Below, piece by piece: positions 1 to 8,953 of a stretch of DNA of 64,000 nt. The translations under genes and the position numbers were made by a program. A model generated the notes under the pieces. That model was not told the origin of the DNA and ran no database searches. It worked only from the letters and a program-made list of their open reading frames with translations. The stretch comes from Zoogloeaceae bacterium (lineage in GTDB: Bacteria; Pseudomonadota; Gammaproteobacteria; Burkholderiales; Rhodocyclaceae), in contig JACKLY010000002.1 of assembly GCA_024235655.1 (NCBI GenBank), positions 248,001-312,000 on the forward strand, given 5' to 3'. Positions within the stretch are counted from its first letter, which is position 1. The number at the start of each line of letters is the position of its first letter.

Positions 1-985
1 TCGTTCGCTCTGCCACCAGGGGCACCCCCAGTGCTCCGGGCGGCCCGGCATCGGGGCCGAACTTGGACGGCAGTTCGCGGAAAAACACATAGCTCGGATT
101 GGTGTTCAGCAACTCATCCAGCTTGTGCGGATTGGCACGTGCCCAGGCCTGAATCCCCTGCATGGACGCCTCCCCGGATTTCAATTCACCACGCTCGATC
201 AGCACCCGGCCGACCGACTGATACGGATGCCCGTTCTGGTCGGCATAACCCACCCGAACCATCTCTCCGGAAGGCAGCTTGACCCGACCGGAACCCTGGA
301 TCTGCAGGAAAAACAGCTCGACTGCGTCATCGACCCAGAGCAGCACCGGTGCCGGGCGATCACGCTCGATGATTTCACCGCGCGAATAGTACGGCACCAC
401 CTTGTTGCCGACGAGGCGGCCGCGCACCCGCTTGTTCTTCAACTCCGGAATCACATCCGCCAGCTCGATCGTCAACAGATCCTTGGGAACGCCATGTACC
501 GGATACTGGCTGGGGCCGCCACGCACGCGCGAACCAAGCAGCAGGGGTTCGTAGTAGCCGGTAATCAGCCCCTCGCTGTTGCCATCCGGATTCACCGCCA
601 GGAATGGCGAAAACTCGGCCTCGAAGAATCGACGAACCGCCATGCTGTCTCGGCCATCGACTCGCTTGGCTGCTTCACAGGCTGGCCGCCACAGGGGCCA
701 GTAGGGCTTGCCCGCCATACCGCGACAGCTTTGTTCGAACGCCGGCCAGGCGGCCACATGATTGTCTTCGGCCCAACCGGGCAGATCTTCCCAGCGCGCC
801 GCCTGCAGCGGCTTGGCCGGCGGCAGGGCTGGCGTCACGGGCTCCACTCCCGGGCATTTTGCGCACGGGGCACAGGCCGGGCAGGCAGCGGAAGGCACAG
901 AAGAAGCGGGTTCGCGCAGGCTGGAACAGGCAGACAGGAGCAGCAGGGCTGGCACCGCAAGCAGTGCCCATTGGCGTTTGTTCAT
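1..985 (-). CDS. mltA: Membrane-bound lytic murein transglycosylase A, 3' end cut by window edge
   Basis: Reading the minus strand from ATG at 985 gives an open frame that runs off the left edge, about 328 residues visible. It begins with a lipoprotein signal peptide ending in LLLSAC (Cys20), followed by a Cys/Pro/Ala-rich linker and the MltA domain: GLITGYYEP at about residue 135, PVHGVP, PYYSRGEI and FFLQIQGSGRV are hallmark segments. The visible part ends in GALGVPLVAERT, just before the C-terminal 3D domain that carries the catalytic Asp, so that residue lies outside the window. The family cleaves peptidoglycan glycan strands to 1,6-anhydromuropeptides at the inner face of the outer membrane. 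It is divergent from the ATPase gene at 1053, leaving a 67-bp shared promoter gap. Family assignment is secure. Confidence 0.93.
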   Translation of the reverse strand, partial: MNKRQWALLAVPALLLLSACSSLREPASSVPSAACPACAPCAKCPGVEPVTPALPPAKPLQAARWEDLPGWAEDNHVAAWPAFEQSCRGMAGKPYWPLWRPACEAAKRVDGRDSMAVRRFFEAEFSPFLAVNPDGNSEGLITGYYEPLLLGSRVRGGPSQYPVHGVPKDLLTIELADVIPELKNKRVRGRLVGNKVVPYYSRGEIIERDRPAPVLLWVDDAVELFFLQIQGSGRVKLPSGEMVRVGYADQNGHPYQSVGRVLIERGELKSGEASMQGIQAWARANPHKLDELLNTNPSYVFFRELPSKFGPDAGPPGALGVPLVAERT

Positions 986-1052
986 TCGATTCGCTAGAGT
1001 TCTGGATTCCGGAATGCCGTATTCTACAGCCCCGACATCGACAAACCCCGCC

Positions 1053-1934
1053 ATGACCGATCTCCCCGATTTCCTTTCACGTGCCGAACAGTTCCTGAAC
1101 CGGCTCGAAGCCATCCTTCCCGCGCCCCCAGCCCCTCCGGACTGGCGGAATGCAACCGCATTCCGCTGGCGCAAGTCGGCGAACGGCCGGGGCTGGCTGC
1201 AGGCGGTCAAACAACCTCACCCGATGCGGCTGAAGGATCTGAAAGACATTGATGACCAGAAGTCGCGGGTGGATGCCAACACCCGCCAGTTTGTGAGCGG
1301 CCATCCGGCAAACAATGTCTTGCTCACCGGCACGCGCGGTTCGGGCAAGTCATCGCTGATCAAGGCCTTGCTCAATGAGTATGCGAAAAAGGGTTTGCGC
1401 CTGATCGAAGTGGACAAGGCCGACCTGGTCGACCTGCCGGACATCGTGGACATGATCGATGGCCGCCCCGAACGTTTCATCATTTTCTGCGACGACCTCT
1501 CCTTTGAAGCCGGCGACCCGAGCTACAAGGCACTGAAGGTGATCCTGGACGGCTCAATCGCCGCACCACCGGACAATGTACTGATCTACGCCACCTCCAA
1601 CCGCCGTCACCTGATGCCAGAGTACTTTGCCGAAAACCTTGAGGCACATTCGGTCGGTGAGGAGATCCACCCCGGCGAAGCGATCGAGGAAAAAATCTCG
1701 CTATCCGAACGTTTCGGCCTGTGGGTTTCGTTCTACCCCTTTACACAGGATGAATACCTGCACATCGTCGCCCACTGGCTCCGCTCTTTCGACGTTGCCG
1801 ACACCGACATTGCCCGTGCCGAACGCGATGCACTCAACTGGGCCTTGCAGCGCGGCTCGCGCAGCGGCCGGGTGGCATGGCAGTTCGCCAAGGACTGGGC
1901 GGGTTCACACGCTGCCGGCAAGAAAAGAAAGTGA
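1053..1934 (+). CDS. DUF815-family AAA+ ATPase
   Basis: A 293-residue protein starting at ATG 1053, chosen over longer upstream frames because homologues start near MTDLPDFL and the upstream part overlaps mltA. It has Walker A GTRGSGKS (residues 93-100) and Walker B FIIFCDDLSF (about 143-152), then a TSNRRHLMP sensor-like segment, as in the DUF815 family of predicted AAA+ ATPases. The biochemical role of this family is not known. Its stop overlaps the next gene start by 4 bp (GTGA), so it is translationally coupled to the Nudix/ThiE fusion; this pairing beside yacG-zapD-coaE is common in betaproteobacteria. Confidence 0.9.
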   Translation: MTDLPDFLSRAEQFLNRLEAILPAPPAPPDWRNATAFRWRKSANGRGWLQAVKQPHPMRLKDLKDIDDQKSRVDANTRQFVSGHPANNVLLTGTRGSGKSSLIKALLNEYAKKGLRLIEVDKADLVDLPDIVDMIDGRPERFIIFCDDLSFEAGDPSYKALKVILDGSIAAPPDNVLIYATSNRRHLMPEYFAENLEAHSVGEEIHPGEAIEEKISLSERFGLWVSFYPFTQDEYLHIVAHWLRSFDVADTDIARAERDALNWALQRGSRSGRVAWQFAKDWAGSHAAGKKRK

Positions 1935-2866
1935 GCAAACTGACCCTCGTTTCTGCCGCCGTGCTGATGCGCGGCGAGCGCGACTTCCTGCTCGCCCGTC
2001 GCCCGGAGGGCAAGGTGTACGCTGGCTGGTGGGAATTTCCCGGCGGCAAGGTCGAAGCCGGTGAAAGCTTTCACGATGCACTGGTGCGGGAACTGCAGGA
2101 GGAACTCGGCATCACCATCACGGCGGCAACGCCATGGCTGACCCGCGAGTTTACTTACCCGCATGCCACCGTCCGTATCCGCTTCTTTCGCGTCACCGGC
2201 TGGGAAGGCGAGATCCACCCGCACGAGCACGATGCCATTGCCTGGCTGAAGGCCGATGCAGCCCCCACGGTTTCGCCCATCCTGCCGGCCAACGGCCCCA
2301 TTCTCAAGGGGCTGGCACTGCCCACGACCTGTGCGCTGACCAACGCCGAGGAAAACGGCTGTGAACAGGAACTGGAGCGCTTGCAGGCAGCCTTCTGCAA
2401 CGGCCTGCGCTTCGTCCAGATCCGTGACAAGACACTGCCGGCATCCGAGCGCCGGAAATTTGCTCAGGCAGTCGTGACCATGGGCAAGACCCATGGCGCG
2501 ATCACGGTGGTGAATGATGATCCGGATCTTGCCAGGCACATCCAGGCCGACGGGCTCCATCTTTCATCCCGCAGTCTCATGCAATGCAGACAACGACCGG
2601 CATTCGAATGGGTTGGCGCCTCCTGCCACAACGAGGAAGAGCTGCGACATGCAGAGGCGCTGGAACTTGACTACACCTTGCTCGGCCCGGTGCTACCGAC
2701 ACCCACCCACCCGGGCCAACCCGCCTTGGGCTGGGATGCCTTCGAAGCATTGATTGGCCTCAGCCCAATCCCGGTTTTTGCACTGGGCGGCATGAAGCCG
2801 GAAATGCAGGAGACCGCCCGGACGCATGGCGCACACGGGCTGGCCTTGATGCGGGGATGGCGTTAG
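1931..2866 (+). CDS. Nudix hydrolase (MutT-like) fused to a thiamine phosphate synthase-like domain
   Basis: A 311-residue two-domain protein. I chose the GTG start at 1931, which overlaps the preceding TGA. Residues about 1-130 are a MutT-type Nudix domain; the Nudix box spans about residues 38-60 (GGKVEAGE...RELQEELG). Residues about 140-311 are a TIM-barrel resembling ThiE, with [19 protein letters not shown] and FALGGM segments. MutT removes 8-oxo-dGTP from the nucleotide pool; ThiE joins the thiazole and pyrimidine halves of thiamine. The fusion is widespread in proteobacteria, where the second domain is often thought not to be the main ThiE, so a role in thiamine synthesis is only possible. 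The last 4 bp overlap the convergent yacG stop. Confidence 0.9.
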   Translation: MSKLTLVSAAVLMRGERDFLLARRPEGKVYAGWWEFPGGKVEAGESFHDALVRELQEELGITITAATPWLTREFTYPHATVRIRFFRVTGWEGEIHPHEHDAIAWLKADAAPTVSPILPANGPILKGLALPTTCALTNAEENGCEQELERLQAAFCNGLRFVQIRDKTLPASERRKFAQAVVTMGKTHGAITVVNDDPDLARHIQADGLHLSSRSLMQCRQRPAFEWVGASCHNEEELRHAEALELDYTLLGPVLPTPTHPGQPALGWDAFEALIGLSPIPVFALGGMKPEMQETARTHGAHGLALMRGWR

Positions 2867-3060
2867 GCGCGGGGCAAGGCGTCGTCGTCAGGCAGGCCGT
2901 CCGATTCCTGCACCGGCACACGATACGTTTCGTCTGCCCAGCAGCCGAGATCGATCAGCTTGCAGCGCTCGCAACAGAAAGGGCGCGACTTGTTTTCGGG
3001 GGACCAGAGAGATTCACCGCCACACTGCGGACAGGTTACTTTGGGTGGTGCAGAAGACAT
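2863..3060 (-). CDS. yacG: YacG zinc-binding protein, DNA gyrase inhibitor family
   Basis: A 65-residue protein starting at ATG 3060 ([15 protein letters not shown]). It has the YacG zinc-finger pattern CPQC at the N-terminus followed by [16 protein letters not shown]. In E. coli YacG binds the GyrB C-terminal region and inhibits gyrase in vitro. The zapD stop and yacG start overlap (TGATG), so the two are coupled. Convergent stop overlap with the Nudix/ThiE gene. Confidence 0.93.
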   Translation of the reverse strand: MSSAPPKVTCPQCGGESLWSPENKSRPFCCERCKLIDLGCWADETYRVPVQESDGLPDDDALPRA

Positions 3061-3815
3061 CAGAGATTGCAGAAGGTCATGTCGAAGGAGACTTCCTTGT
3101 CGCAAGGACGCGGCCGCAAGTCACCATCGCGGGAAGTGAAACGGATGTTCAGCGCATATTTGTTGGCGCTGATTTCGGGAATGAATGGTTCGTCCAGCCG
3201 CAGTGAAACTCGTACCATCTGCGAAGAACTTCCTCCCAGCATCAACTGGAAAGAGCCGTTCTTTGCCGTGTGGTGATCCGGCCGGCCGCTACTGCGCAAC
3301 AGACGCAGCACGATGGCCAAACCATCGCGCAAAGGGAGCAGGGGCTTCAGCCAGCCGGCAACAGCCGACTTCCTGAATTCGGGGGGCTGATGCAGCCAGT
3401 AGTGGTAGGAGGGAAGATCAAATTCGCAAACCCCACCAGGAATCGCTGCGCGGCTTTTGATGCTCATCAGCCAGTCGTTTTCGCGCAGGTACTGCCCGAT
3501 CTTTCCCGCCATGCCTAGCAATGCAGCAGCAGCCTGCTCGATTTCATAGAGGGCGCCGGACAGTGCTTCTTCCGAGATATCGGGGTTGTTGCGGAAAGCC
3601 AGCAGGGTTTGCCGCTGACGCTCCAGTTCCTGAATCAGATCCATTTTCAGGTCGGCACGTCCGGCGACTTCCAGAATTTCAAACAGGGTGACCAACGCCA
3701 CATGATGCTCGTGAGAGCCTTCGGCTTGCAGGAAATAGGCGGTCTTGTCGAACAGATCCTCCAGGCGCAGCAAGGTGCGAATGCGCTCGTTGAAAGGATA
3801 TTCGTAGGTAATCAC
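3060..3815 (-). CDS. zapD: Cell division protein ZapD
   Basis: A 251-residue protein beginning [22 protein letters not shown], the typical N-terminus of ZapD (YacF). ZapD is a cytoplasmic all-alpha/beta protein that bundles FtsZ protofilaments at the Z-ring. Conserved [10 protein letters not shown] and YHYWLHQP segments are present and the length is normal for the family. It lies between coaE (72-bp gap) and yacG (1-bp TGATG overlap). Confidence 0.95.
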   Translation of the reverse strand: MITYEYPFNERIRTLLRLEDLFDKTAYFLQAEGSHEHHVALVTLFEILEVAGRADLKMDLIQELERQRQTLLAFRNNPDISEEALSGALYEIEQAAAALLGMAGKIGQYLRENDWLMSIKSRAAIPGGVCEFDLPSYHYWLHQPPEFRKSAVAGWLKPLLPLRDGLAIVLRLLRSSGRPDHHTAKNGSFQLMLGGSSSQMVRVSLRLDEPFIPEISANKYALNIRFTSRDGDLRPRPCDKEVSFDMTFCNL

Positions 3816-3848
3816 GCCGAAGGCCGATCCAGAATCTGGGAAATGCTT

Positions 3849-3861
3849 TGATTCTGAATCA
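3849..3861. repeat. Short perfect palindrome upstream of zapD
   Basis: TGATTC-T-GAATCA lies in the 73-bp gap between the zapD start (3815) and the coaE stop (3889). It is too short to form a terminator and has no T-run. It could be an operator for zapD, but no regulator is implied by the sequence. Confidence 0.35.
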
Positions 3862-3888
3862 TTTGCGTCGAAATCTCAACAGTTTGCC

Positions 3889-4506
3889 TTAACTTTGTGC
3901 ATTGACCTTGATCAAGGCTTCAGCAAGATAGCTTTGATGCAGTTTCTCGACCTGCTCGCCCAGCGTTTCCAGGGCACCGCCGTTGTCGATCACATCATCA
4001 GCGGCCGCCAGCCGCTGCTCGCGCGAAACCTGCGCCGCCATGATCGCCCGCACCTCCCCTTCGCTCAGCTTGCTTCTGGCCATGACCCGCGTAATCTGCA
4101 CACTTTCCGGACAATCGACGACCAGCACCCGATTACAGCGCTCACGATACGTCGCTGATTCAATCAGCAACGGCACTGCAAGAACGACATAAACTCCGGT
4201 AGCTGCCGCACAGCGTCGATCACTCTCGCTGCGAATCAGCGGATGCAGGATGGCCTCAAGACGAGCCTTTGCCGATGCATCGGAAAAAACCAGACGGCGC
4301 ATTGCCGGGCGATCCAACCCGCCATCGGCTCGCACAATGCCCTTACCAAACTCACGGATCAGCGCCGGCATCGCAGCCCCACCGCTTGCCGTCAGTTCAT
4401 GGGCAATGGCATCGGTATCCACCAGGGTCGCACCACGCTGCACAAACAGGTCGGCAACCGTACTCTTGCCGCTACCAACACCACCGGTCAGGCCGACGAT
4501 GAACAT
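3889..4506 (-). CDS. coaE: Dephospho-CoA kinase
   Basis: A 205-residue protein with P-loop GGVGSGKS (residues 8-15) after MFIVGLT, and the CoaE pattern [10 protein letters not shown] and [14 protein letters not shown]. It phosphorylates the 3'-OH of dephospho-CoA, the last step of coenzyme A synthesis, in the cytosol. Its ATG overlaps the TGA of the upstream SPOR-like gene (TGATG). In many betaproteobacteria pilD precedes coaE; here that place is taken by the gene at 4506-5162. Confidence 0.96.
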   Translation of the reverse strand: MFIVGLTGGVGSGKSTVADLFVQRGATLVDTDAIAHELTASGGAAMPALIREFGKGIVRADGGLDRPAMRRLVFSDASAKARLEAILHPLIRSESDRRCAAATGVYVVLAVPLLIESATYRERCNRVLVVDCPESVQITRVMARSKLSEGEVRAIMAAQVSREQRLAAADDVIDNGGALETLGEQVEKLHQSYLAEALIKVNAQS

Positions 4507-5162
4507 CAGCTGTTGCCGCAGGCCGCAGTCTTCATGTCGGGAAACTGCTGGGACATGGCGTCTTTTGCCTCACTGACCCTGGTTTCCGGACCGGTCGCTT
4601 CAAGCAGGACCTGCTCCGCCCGCAGGACAGCCCGACGCGCCACCTTGGCACTCCTGACGCCTTGCCCACGCAGATCCTCGAGCCGTTCCTCGGCCGCCTG
4701 TTCAGAAGAAAAGACACCGAGCGAAATGGCAAGGCGATTGGCGCCAGCTTCCTGAACCACGAAAAAATCTTTGATACCAAGGCGCTTCAGTTCGGCCGCC
4801 TTCTTGTCAGCCTCGGCCTTGTTTGCTTGCGGCGGGATCAGTACCCACCAGGAACTCTGCTCGGGCAATACGCGCCGCACCCGACGCAGCCCGCCAAAAC
4901 TCTCGCCCAGGGCCGCTTCCAGGCGCTCCGCATCGGCTTCTGCAGGCACCAGCCAGGCCAGGCACCGCTCTGGTACCGGTTTATTCACTTCCTCTGTTCT
5001 GGCTTCGGGCGGCTCATCACGCGACAGCACCTTGATCTGGTCAGCTGCCAGCTGCTCATTGAGACGAACCGCATCCGGCGTGGTCTGCACACCGATGAAC
5101 CCCTGCGTCCAGGCGAAAAAGACCAGGTTCAAGGCAACGAGAAGAAAGACGATGGCACGCAT
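4506..5162 (-). CDS. SPOR-like membrane-anchored hypothetical protein
   Basis: A 218-residue protein with one N-terminal membrane segment ([18 protein letters not shown]) and a predicted periplasmic part. Residues about 85-165 ([68 protein letters not shown]) show the two betaalphabeta repeats typical of SPOR folds, which bind denuded peptidoglycan at division sites. The spacing suggests two weak SPOR-like units. It is coupled to coaE by a TGATG overlap. No specific gene is recognised; the SPOR call is by pattern. Confidence 0.75.
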   Translation of the reverse strand: MRAIVFLLVALNLVFFAWTQGFIGVQTTPDAVRLNEQLAADQIKVLSRDEPPEARTEEVNKPVPERCLAWLVPAEADAERLEAALGESFGGLRRVRRVLPEQSSWWVLIPPQANKAEADKKAAELKRLGIKDFFVVQEAGANRLAISLGVFSSEQAAEERLEDLRGQGVRSAKVARRAVLRAEQVLLEATGPETRVSEAKDAMSQQFPDMKTAACGNS

Positions 5163-5227
5163 GGGGATCCCTGATGGTCGCTTGTGTTCTGTGGGGAAAA
5201 GTATATCAGCCCTGATTGTGCTGATTT

Positions 5228-5623
5228 TCAGGAATGGGTTGCACCGGTGCTAGCGGAGCCGCCGCGTTCAATCTCCCGCTGCACGACATGCTTTGCCGCA
5301 AAAGCCTCCAGCAGGCGAGCAAAAGCCCGGTGTGCAGCAACACTATTATCCTGGCTGAAATTGCAGACATAGAGATCCAGTGTCACTGCCATCATTTCCG
5401 GCCAGGTGTGTACCGCCAGATGTGATTCTGCCAGCACCACCGCGCCAGTTGCGCCAGCGGGCTGATCGGCGCTGCCGAACTGATGGAACACTTCGCCCAC
5501 CGGCGTCAGGCCGGGCTCGGCGCAAACAGCGAGGCACAGTGTGCGCAGCACCTGTGCATCCTGAAGCAGGCGTAGATCACAGTGGCATTGGCTGAGTTCG
5601 GCGATGAGGTGCAATCCGTGCAT
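5228..5623 (-). CDS. speD: S-adenosylmethionine decarboxylase proenzyme (short, class 1b type)
   Basis: A 131-residue protein; I chose ATG 5623 (MHGLHLIAEL) over a TTG two codons upstream because SpeD proteins begin this way. The autocleavage motif ESHLAVHTWPE puts the pyruvoyl-forming Ser at residue 67, with downstream His72 and Cys87 (YVCNFS) in the expected catalytic places. The enzyme makes decarboxylated AdoMet, the aminopropyl donor for spermidine synthesis. It is the last gene of the minus-strand cluster beginning near 12409 and lies 10 bp after the FAD oxidoreductase. The pairing with the SpeE-like gene at 7270 supports a joint role. Confidence 0.93.
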   Translation of the reverse strand: MHGLHLIAELSQCHCDLRLLQDAQVLRTLCLAVCAEPGLTPVGEVFHQFGSADQPAGATGAVVLAESHLAVHTWPEMMAVTLDLYVCNFSQDNSVAAHRAFARLLEAFAAKHVVQREIERGGSASTGATHS

Positions 5624-5633
5624 GGGCAATCTT

Positions 5634-7265
5634 TCAGCTCAGTGAGCTTGCATAGGGAATACGCAGGCGATCCAGCGTTCGCTCGGCAGCGAGAACACCA
5701 CGATACTGCGCCTCCTCGAATAGTGAAAAGCCGCTGACATCCGCATGGGCAAAGCGCAGGCGTGGCTCATCGGCAGCGAATGGCGATCTCGCCCCACCCC
5801 AGATGAAGCCGGGTATCGGGCGAGCCATGGCATGGCCATAGCGCACGATATCGATCGACGTCACCTGCTCGCGGATATCCGGGTGCGGGCGCGCCAGATC
5901 GTCGAGGATGTCTGCTGCCCATTGCTCGCGTGAGGTCTGCTCCAGACGCTTGCGTGCATCCGTCGGGGATAACTCCGACAAGGCCCGGTAGTAGGTCAGT
6001 ACCGTTGGGCCACGACGCAGTCGCATCTGCTGATGCGTGGCCACCACATAGCCAAGGCCGGGGCTGTCATGGAGCACATTGTCCCAGGCCACCCCGGTGC
6101 CGGCGCGCTCTTCAGGAAATGCCTTCAGGGTCAGATTCGCCACCAGCCAGGGGGCGTACGAATATTTTTGTGCCGCCTGCTGCAGCATCGGATTTCCGGC
6201 AAGGATGCCGGGCACAAGAAACAAGGGCGCCGCCCAGATGGCCTGCCCGGCGAGCAAGCGAATCGAACGCGCTTCCTGCGGCAGAAAGAGATCGATCTCG
6301 ACCGCCCGCCCGGTATCGGCCACGCGATAGACCAGCGCATTCGGCAGTATCCGCTCATCCAGGCCTTGGGCCAGGCCGTCAGCCAGCCAGGCATTACCGC
6401 CGGGCGTGGTGAGCACGGTATCGGTTTCAGCGTTGGCTGCTTCACCATCGCGACAGGCAAAGTAATGTATGCCGGCCCACGCCGAAACAGCATCGCTGCT
6501 GCAGCCATAATCATCACGACAAGCATAGTTCACATACCAGTGCAGATGCGCCGAGTCCCAGCCCTGCGCCAGCAACCAGTCACGCATGCTGGTGTTATCG
6601 AGTGCCAGCAGATCCGGCGACCGGCTCGACAAGGCCATGGGCAGCGCGAAGGCACGGCGGCCATCGCTATCGCGACGCTGTCGAAAATCCGCCATGCGCT
6701 CCTGGAAGGCAGCGTACTGCGCCAGATCGTCTGCAGCCACTCCCATTTGCGGGAACAAGCCCTCCTGCCACAAGCCGTTGCGATACAGGCGCTCCTGGGG
6801 CGTCGCGCACAGGTAGCGTTCCTCGTATTCTGGGCGTGGCGCCCTCGGATCGCCCTTGAGCACGCCCAGTTCGGCAAGCAGTTCGCGCGTTGCCACCGCC
6901 TCCCGCGTCGGCAGGGGCAGGTAATGCGCGCCTAGCGGATAAGCGCTGACGGCATTCTTTCCGGCACGGGAATTCCCCCCCGCTTCGGACTCCATCTCCA
7001 GCAGCAGAAAATCCTCGAAACCGGCACGCTTCAGCTTCCAGCCCGCCGATAAACCGCCAATGCCGGCACCAATGATCACCACCGGCAGACGACGGGTTTC
7101 GGAAGGTTCGGGGAAGGCCCCGCTGCGAAGCCGATGGCCGAGCGTCAGCGAACTCCCGAGCAAGCGCCCCGGAGGTATCGGCTTTCCTGCCTTCGGTGAA
7201 CAGGCTGGCAGGAGAGTGCTACCAGCAACCGCGCCCAGCCCGGTGATGAAATGTCGTCTATCCAT
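5634..7265 (-). CDS. Exported NAD(P)/FAD-dependent oxidoreductase, amine-oxidase-like
   Basis: A 543-residue protein. The N-terminus MDRRHFITG...LLPAC combines a twin-arginine-like signal with a lipobox (Cys22), suggesting a Tat-exported lipoprotein. The FAD-binding motif GAGIGG is at residues 66-71, followed by LLLEMESEAGGNSRAG (second part of the dinucleotide fold), and the C-terminus GFSLFEEAQYRG matches the terminal FAD-contact motif of flavin amine oxidase/phytoene-desaturase-type enzymes. The substrate is unknown; flanking speD and a SpeE-like gene make a polyamine or polyamine conjugate plausible, which is inference. It sits 4 bp after the SpeE-like gene. Confidence 0.82.
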   Translation of the reverse strand: MDRRHFITGLGAVAGSTLLPACSPKAGKPIPPGRLLGSSLTLGHRLRSGAFPEPSETRRLPVVIIGAGIGGLSAGWKLKRAGFEDFLLLEMESEAGGNSRAGKNAVSAYPLGAHYLPLPTREAVATRELLAELGVLKGDPRAPRPEYEERYLCATPQERLYRNGLWQEGLFPQMGVAADDLAQYAAFQERMADFRQRRDSDGRRAFALPMALSSRSPDLLALDNTSMRDWLLAQGWDSAHLHWYVNYACRDDYGCSSDAVSAWAGIHYFACRDGEAANAETDTVLTTPGGNAWLADGLAQGLDERILPNALVYRVADTGRAVEIDLFLPQEARSIRLLAGQAIWAAPLFLVPGILAGNPMLQQAAQKYSYAPWLVANLTLKAFPEERAGTGVAWDNVLHDSPGLGYVVATHQQMRLRRGPTVLTYYRALSELSPTDARKRLEQTSREQWAADILDDLARPHPDIREQVTSIDIVRYGHAMARPIPGFIWGGARSPFAADEPRLRFAHADVSGFSLFEEAQYRGVLAAERTLDRLRIPYASSLS

Positions 7266-7269
7266 CCGT

Positions 7270-8769
7270 TTAGCGGATCACCTGCCGCCATTCCTTTTCG
7301 AAATAGCGGACCAGCACTTGGTTGTTGAGACGGTTCACCTCAGCCTCGACACGCGCCATATCCTTGGGAAATTCAAAGAGCGCTGACGTGGTGGCCGGCG
7401 TGAGGAAACGGGTTGCCACTGAGTAATCAGCCGGCGGCTGATAGGCACGGCGACTGATCAGCACATAACCCCACTCCCCGAACGATGGCACCAGCGCATG
7501 GTAGGGTGTTGCCACCAGCCCGGTGCTCTCGATGGTCGTGACGACACACCAGTACGACTGGCGGGCATAGAGCGGCGAGGTTGACTGCACGGCAGCCAAC
7601 CCGTTTTCAGTCAGGTGCTTGTCGAGCAGGCGATAGAAGGCCGAGCTGTAAAGCTTGCCAATCGCGAAGTTCGATGGGTCGGGAAAGTCGATGACGACAA
7701 AATCGTAGCGCTCATTGTTTTCCTCCAGCCATTGCAAAGCATCGGCGTTGACCACCCTGACCTTCGGTGAAGCCAGTGCATTTTCATTCAGTGCAGTCAG
7801 CGCCGGCGCCGTCGAAAACAGGGTGGTCATTGCCGGGTCGAGATCGACCAGTGTCACCGATTCGACCTGCGGGTATTTGAGGATTTCCCGCACCGCCAAG
7901 CCATCGCCCCCCCCCAGGACGAGCACGCGGCGTGCACCTGGCAAAGTAGCCAGCCCCGGATGCACCAGCGCCTCGTGGTAGCGGTACTCGTCACGCGAAC
8001 TGAACTGCAGGTTGTTGTTCAGGAAAAGGCGCAAATCATCCTTCCAGCGCGTAATGACAATACGCTGGTAGGGCGAAGTTTCGGCATGGACAATTTCGTC
8101 GCTATAGAGATGCGCTTCGGCAAGGTCGGTCACCTTGCCGGCAACCGCGAAAGCGCTACCAAGCAGCAGCAATGCCACCACGCACTGGGTGCGCAGCCAG
8201 CCGAGGCGGGGCAGCTTCTCGCGAAACAGCCACAGCGCCCACAACGCCACCAGCGCATTGAGCAGGCCGAACAGCAGCGCACTGCGCACCAGCCCCAGAT
8301 GCGGCACCAGCAGGATGGGGAAAAGCACCGACACCACCAGCGCCCCGAGATAGTCAAAAGTCAGGACTTGCGAAACCACATCCTTGAACGCCAGATCGCG
8401 CTTGAGGATACGCATGATCAGCGGGATCTCCAGCCCGACCAGTGCGCCAATGGCGAATACCACCAGATAGAGCATCAGCTTGAATGGCGCCGCGAACCAG
8501 ACGAAGGCAAAGAACAGCGCAGCGGCAGAAAAACCACCGAGGACACCGATCATCAGTTCGATCTGGATGAAGCGGACCACCAGATCCCGAGTAACATGGC
8601 GCGACAACCAGGAGCCGACACCCATGGCAAAAAGATAGGTGCCTATGACGGTCGAGAACTGGGTTACCGAATCGCCAAGAACGTAGCTGGCCAATGCCGC
8701 CGCAATCAATTCATAGGCAAGCCCACAAGAGGCGACAACAAATACCGACAGCAGCAAGGCCTGATTCAT
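7270..8769 (-). CDS. Membrane-fused spermidine-synthase-like aminopropyltransferase
   Basis: A 499-residue protein. Residues about 1-210 contain roughly seven membrane segments; the rest is a spermidine-synthase-type Rossmann methyltransferase fold with YHEALVHP (about 264-271), GGGDG (286-290), LVDLDP (308-312) and DFPDP (361-365), where the first Asp is the expected catalytic base. The family transfers an aminopropyl group from decarboxylated AdoMet to an amine. The membrane-fused form is known from many bacteria, but its true acceptor is poorly defined. Its neighbours speD and the FAD enzyme suggest a dedicated pathway. Start ATG 8769 is 13 bp after the stop of the small gene at 8783-8923. 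Confidence 0.88.
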   Translation of the reverse strand: MNQALLLSVFVVASCGLAYELIAAALASYVLGDSVTQFSTVIGTYLFAMGVGSWLSRHVTRDLVVRFIQIELMIGVLGGFSAAALFFAFVWFAAPFKLMLYLVVFAIGALVGLEIPLIMRILKRDLAFKDVVSQVLTFDYLGALVVSVLFPILLVPHLGLVRSALLFGLLNALVALWALWLFREKLPRLGWLRTQCVVALLLLGSAFAVAGKVTDLAEAHLYSDEIVHAETSPYQRIVITRWKDDLRLFLNNNLQFSSRDEYRYHEALVHPGLATLPGARRVLVLGGGDGLAVREILKYPQVESVTLVDLDPAMTTLFSTAPALTALNENALASPKVRVVNADALQWLEENNERYDFVVIDFPDPSNFAIGKLYSSAFYRLLDKHLTENGLAAVQSTSPLYARQSYWCVVTTIESTGLVATPYHALVPSFGEWGYVLISRRAYQPPADYSVATRFLTPATTSALFEFPKDMARVEAEVNRLNNQVLVRYFEKEWRQVIR

Positions 8770-8782
8770 GTGTTGCGCCTGG

Positions 8783-8923
8783 CTACTTGTGGAAAGTGCG
8801 ACTGCCAGCCGTGCGCGATGTCAGCGCACTTGCCTCCTGATCGAAGAGGTTCAAGCCGGAATACTGGGCATAAGAGAAAAAGGAGAGTGCCAGCAGACCG
8901 GCAAGCAGATTGGCCTTGATCAT
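8783..8923 (-). CDS. Small 46-residue protein of the polyamine/SPFH cluster
   Basis: A short frame on the minus strand, ATG at 8923, TAG at 8783-8785. The product starts MIKANLLAGLLALSFFSYAQ and ends SRTAGSRTFHK. It has one hydrophobic segment (residues about 5-17) then a polar, Ser/Thr/Arg-containing tail, so it is either a single-span membrane peptide or a small secreted protein with a signal peptide. It exactly fills the gap between the DUF4178 gene (stop 8954) and the SpeE-like gene (start 8769), in the same direction. The ribosome-binding site is weak. I do not recognise a family; context is the main support. Confidence 0.65.
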   Translation of the reverse strand: MIKANLLAGLLALSFFSYAQYSGLNLFDQEASALTSRTAGSRTFHK

Positions 8924-8953
8924 GCGCAACTGCCCGACGGCTTGTTCAGCGAC

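Noticed and set aside
125..997. 290-codon plus-strand frame at the left edge
   Set aside because: It is antisense to mltA, whose lipoprotein signal and domain motifs are clear.
1733..2560. 275-codon minus-strand frame opposite the ATPase and Nudix genes
   Set aside because: Both plus-strand genes have intact catalytic motifs and coupled starts.
7960..8919. 319-codon plus-strand frame opposite the SpeE-like gene
   Set aside because: Opposite membrane helices and the GGGDG region of a real gene; product is Gln/His/Arg-rich with no domain.
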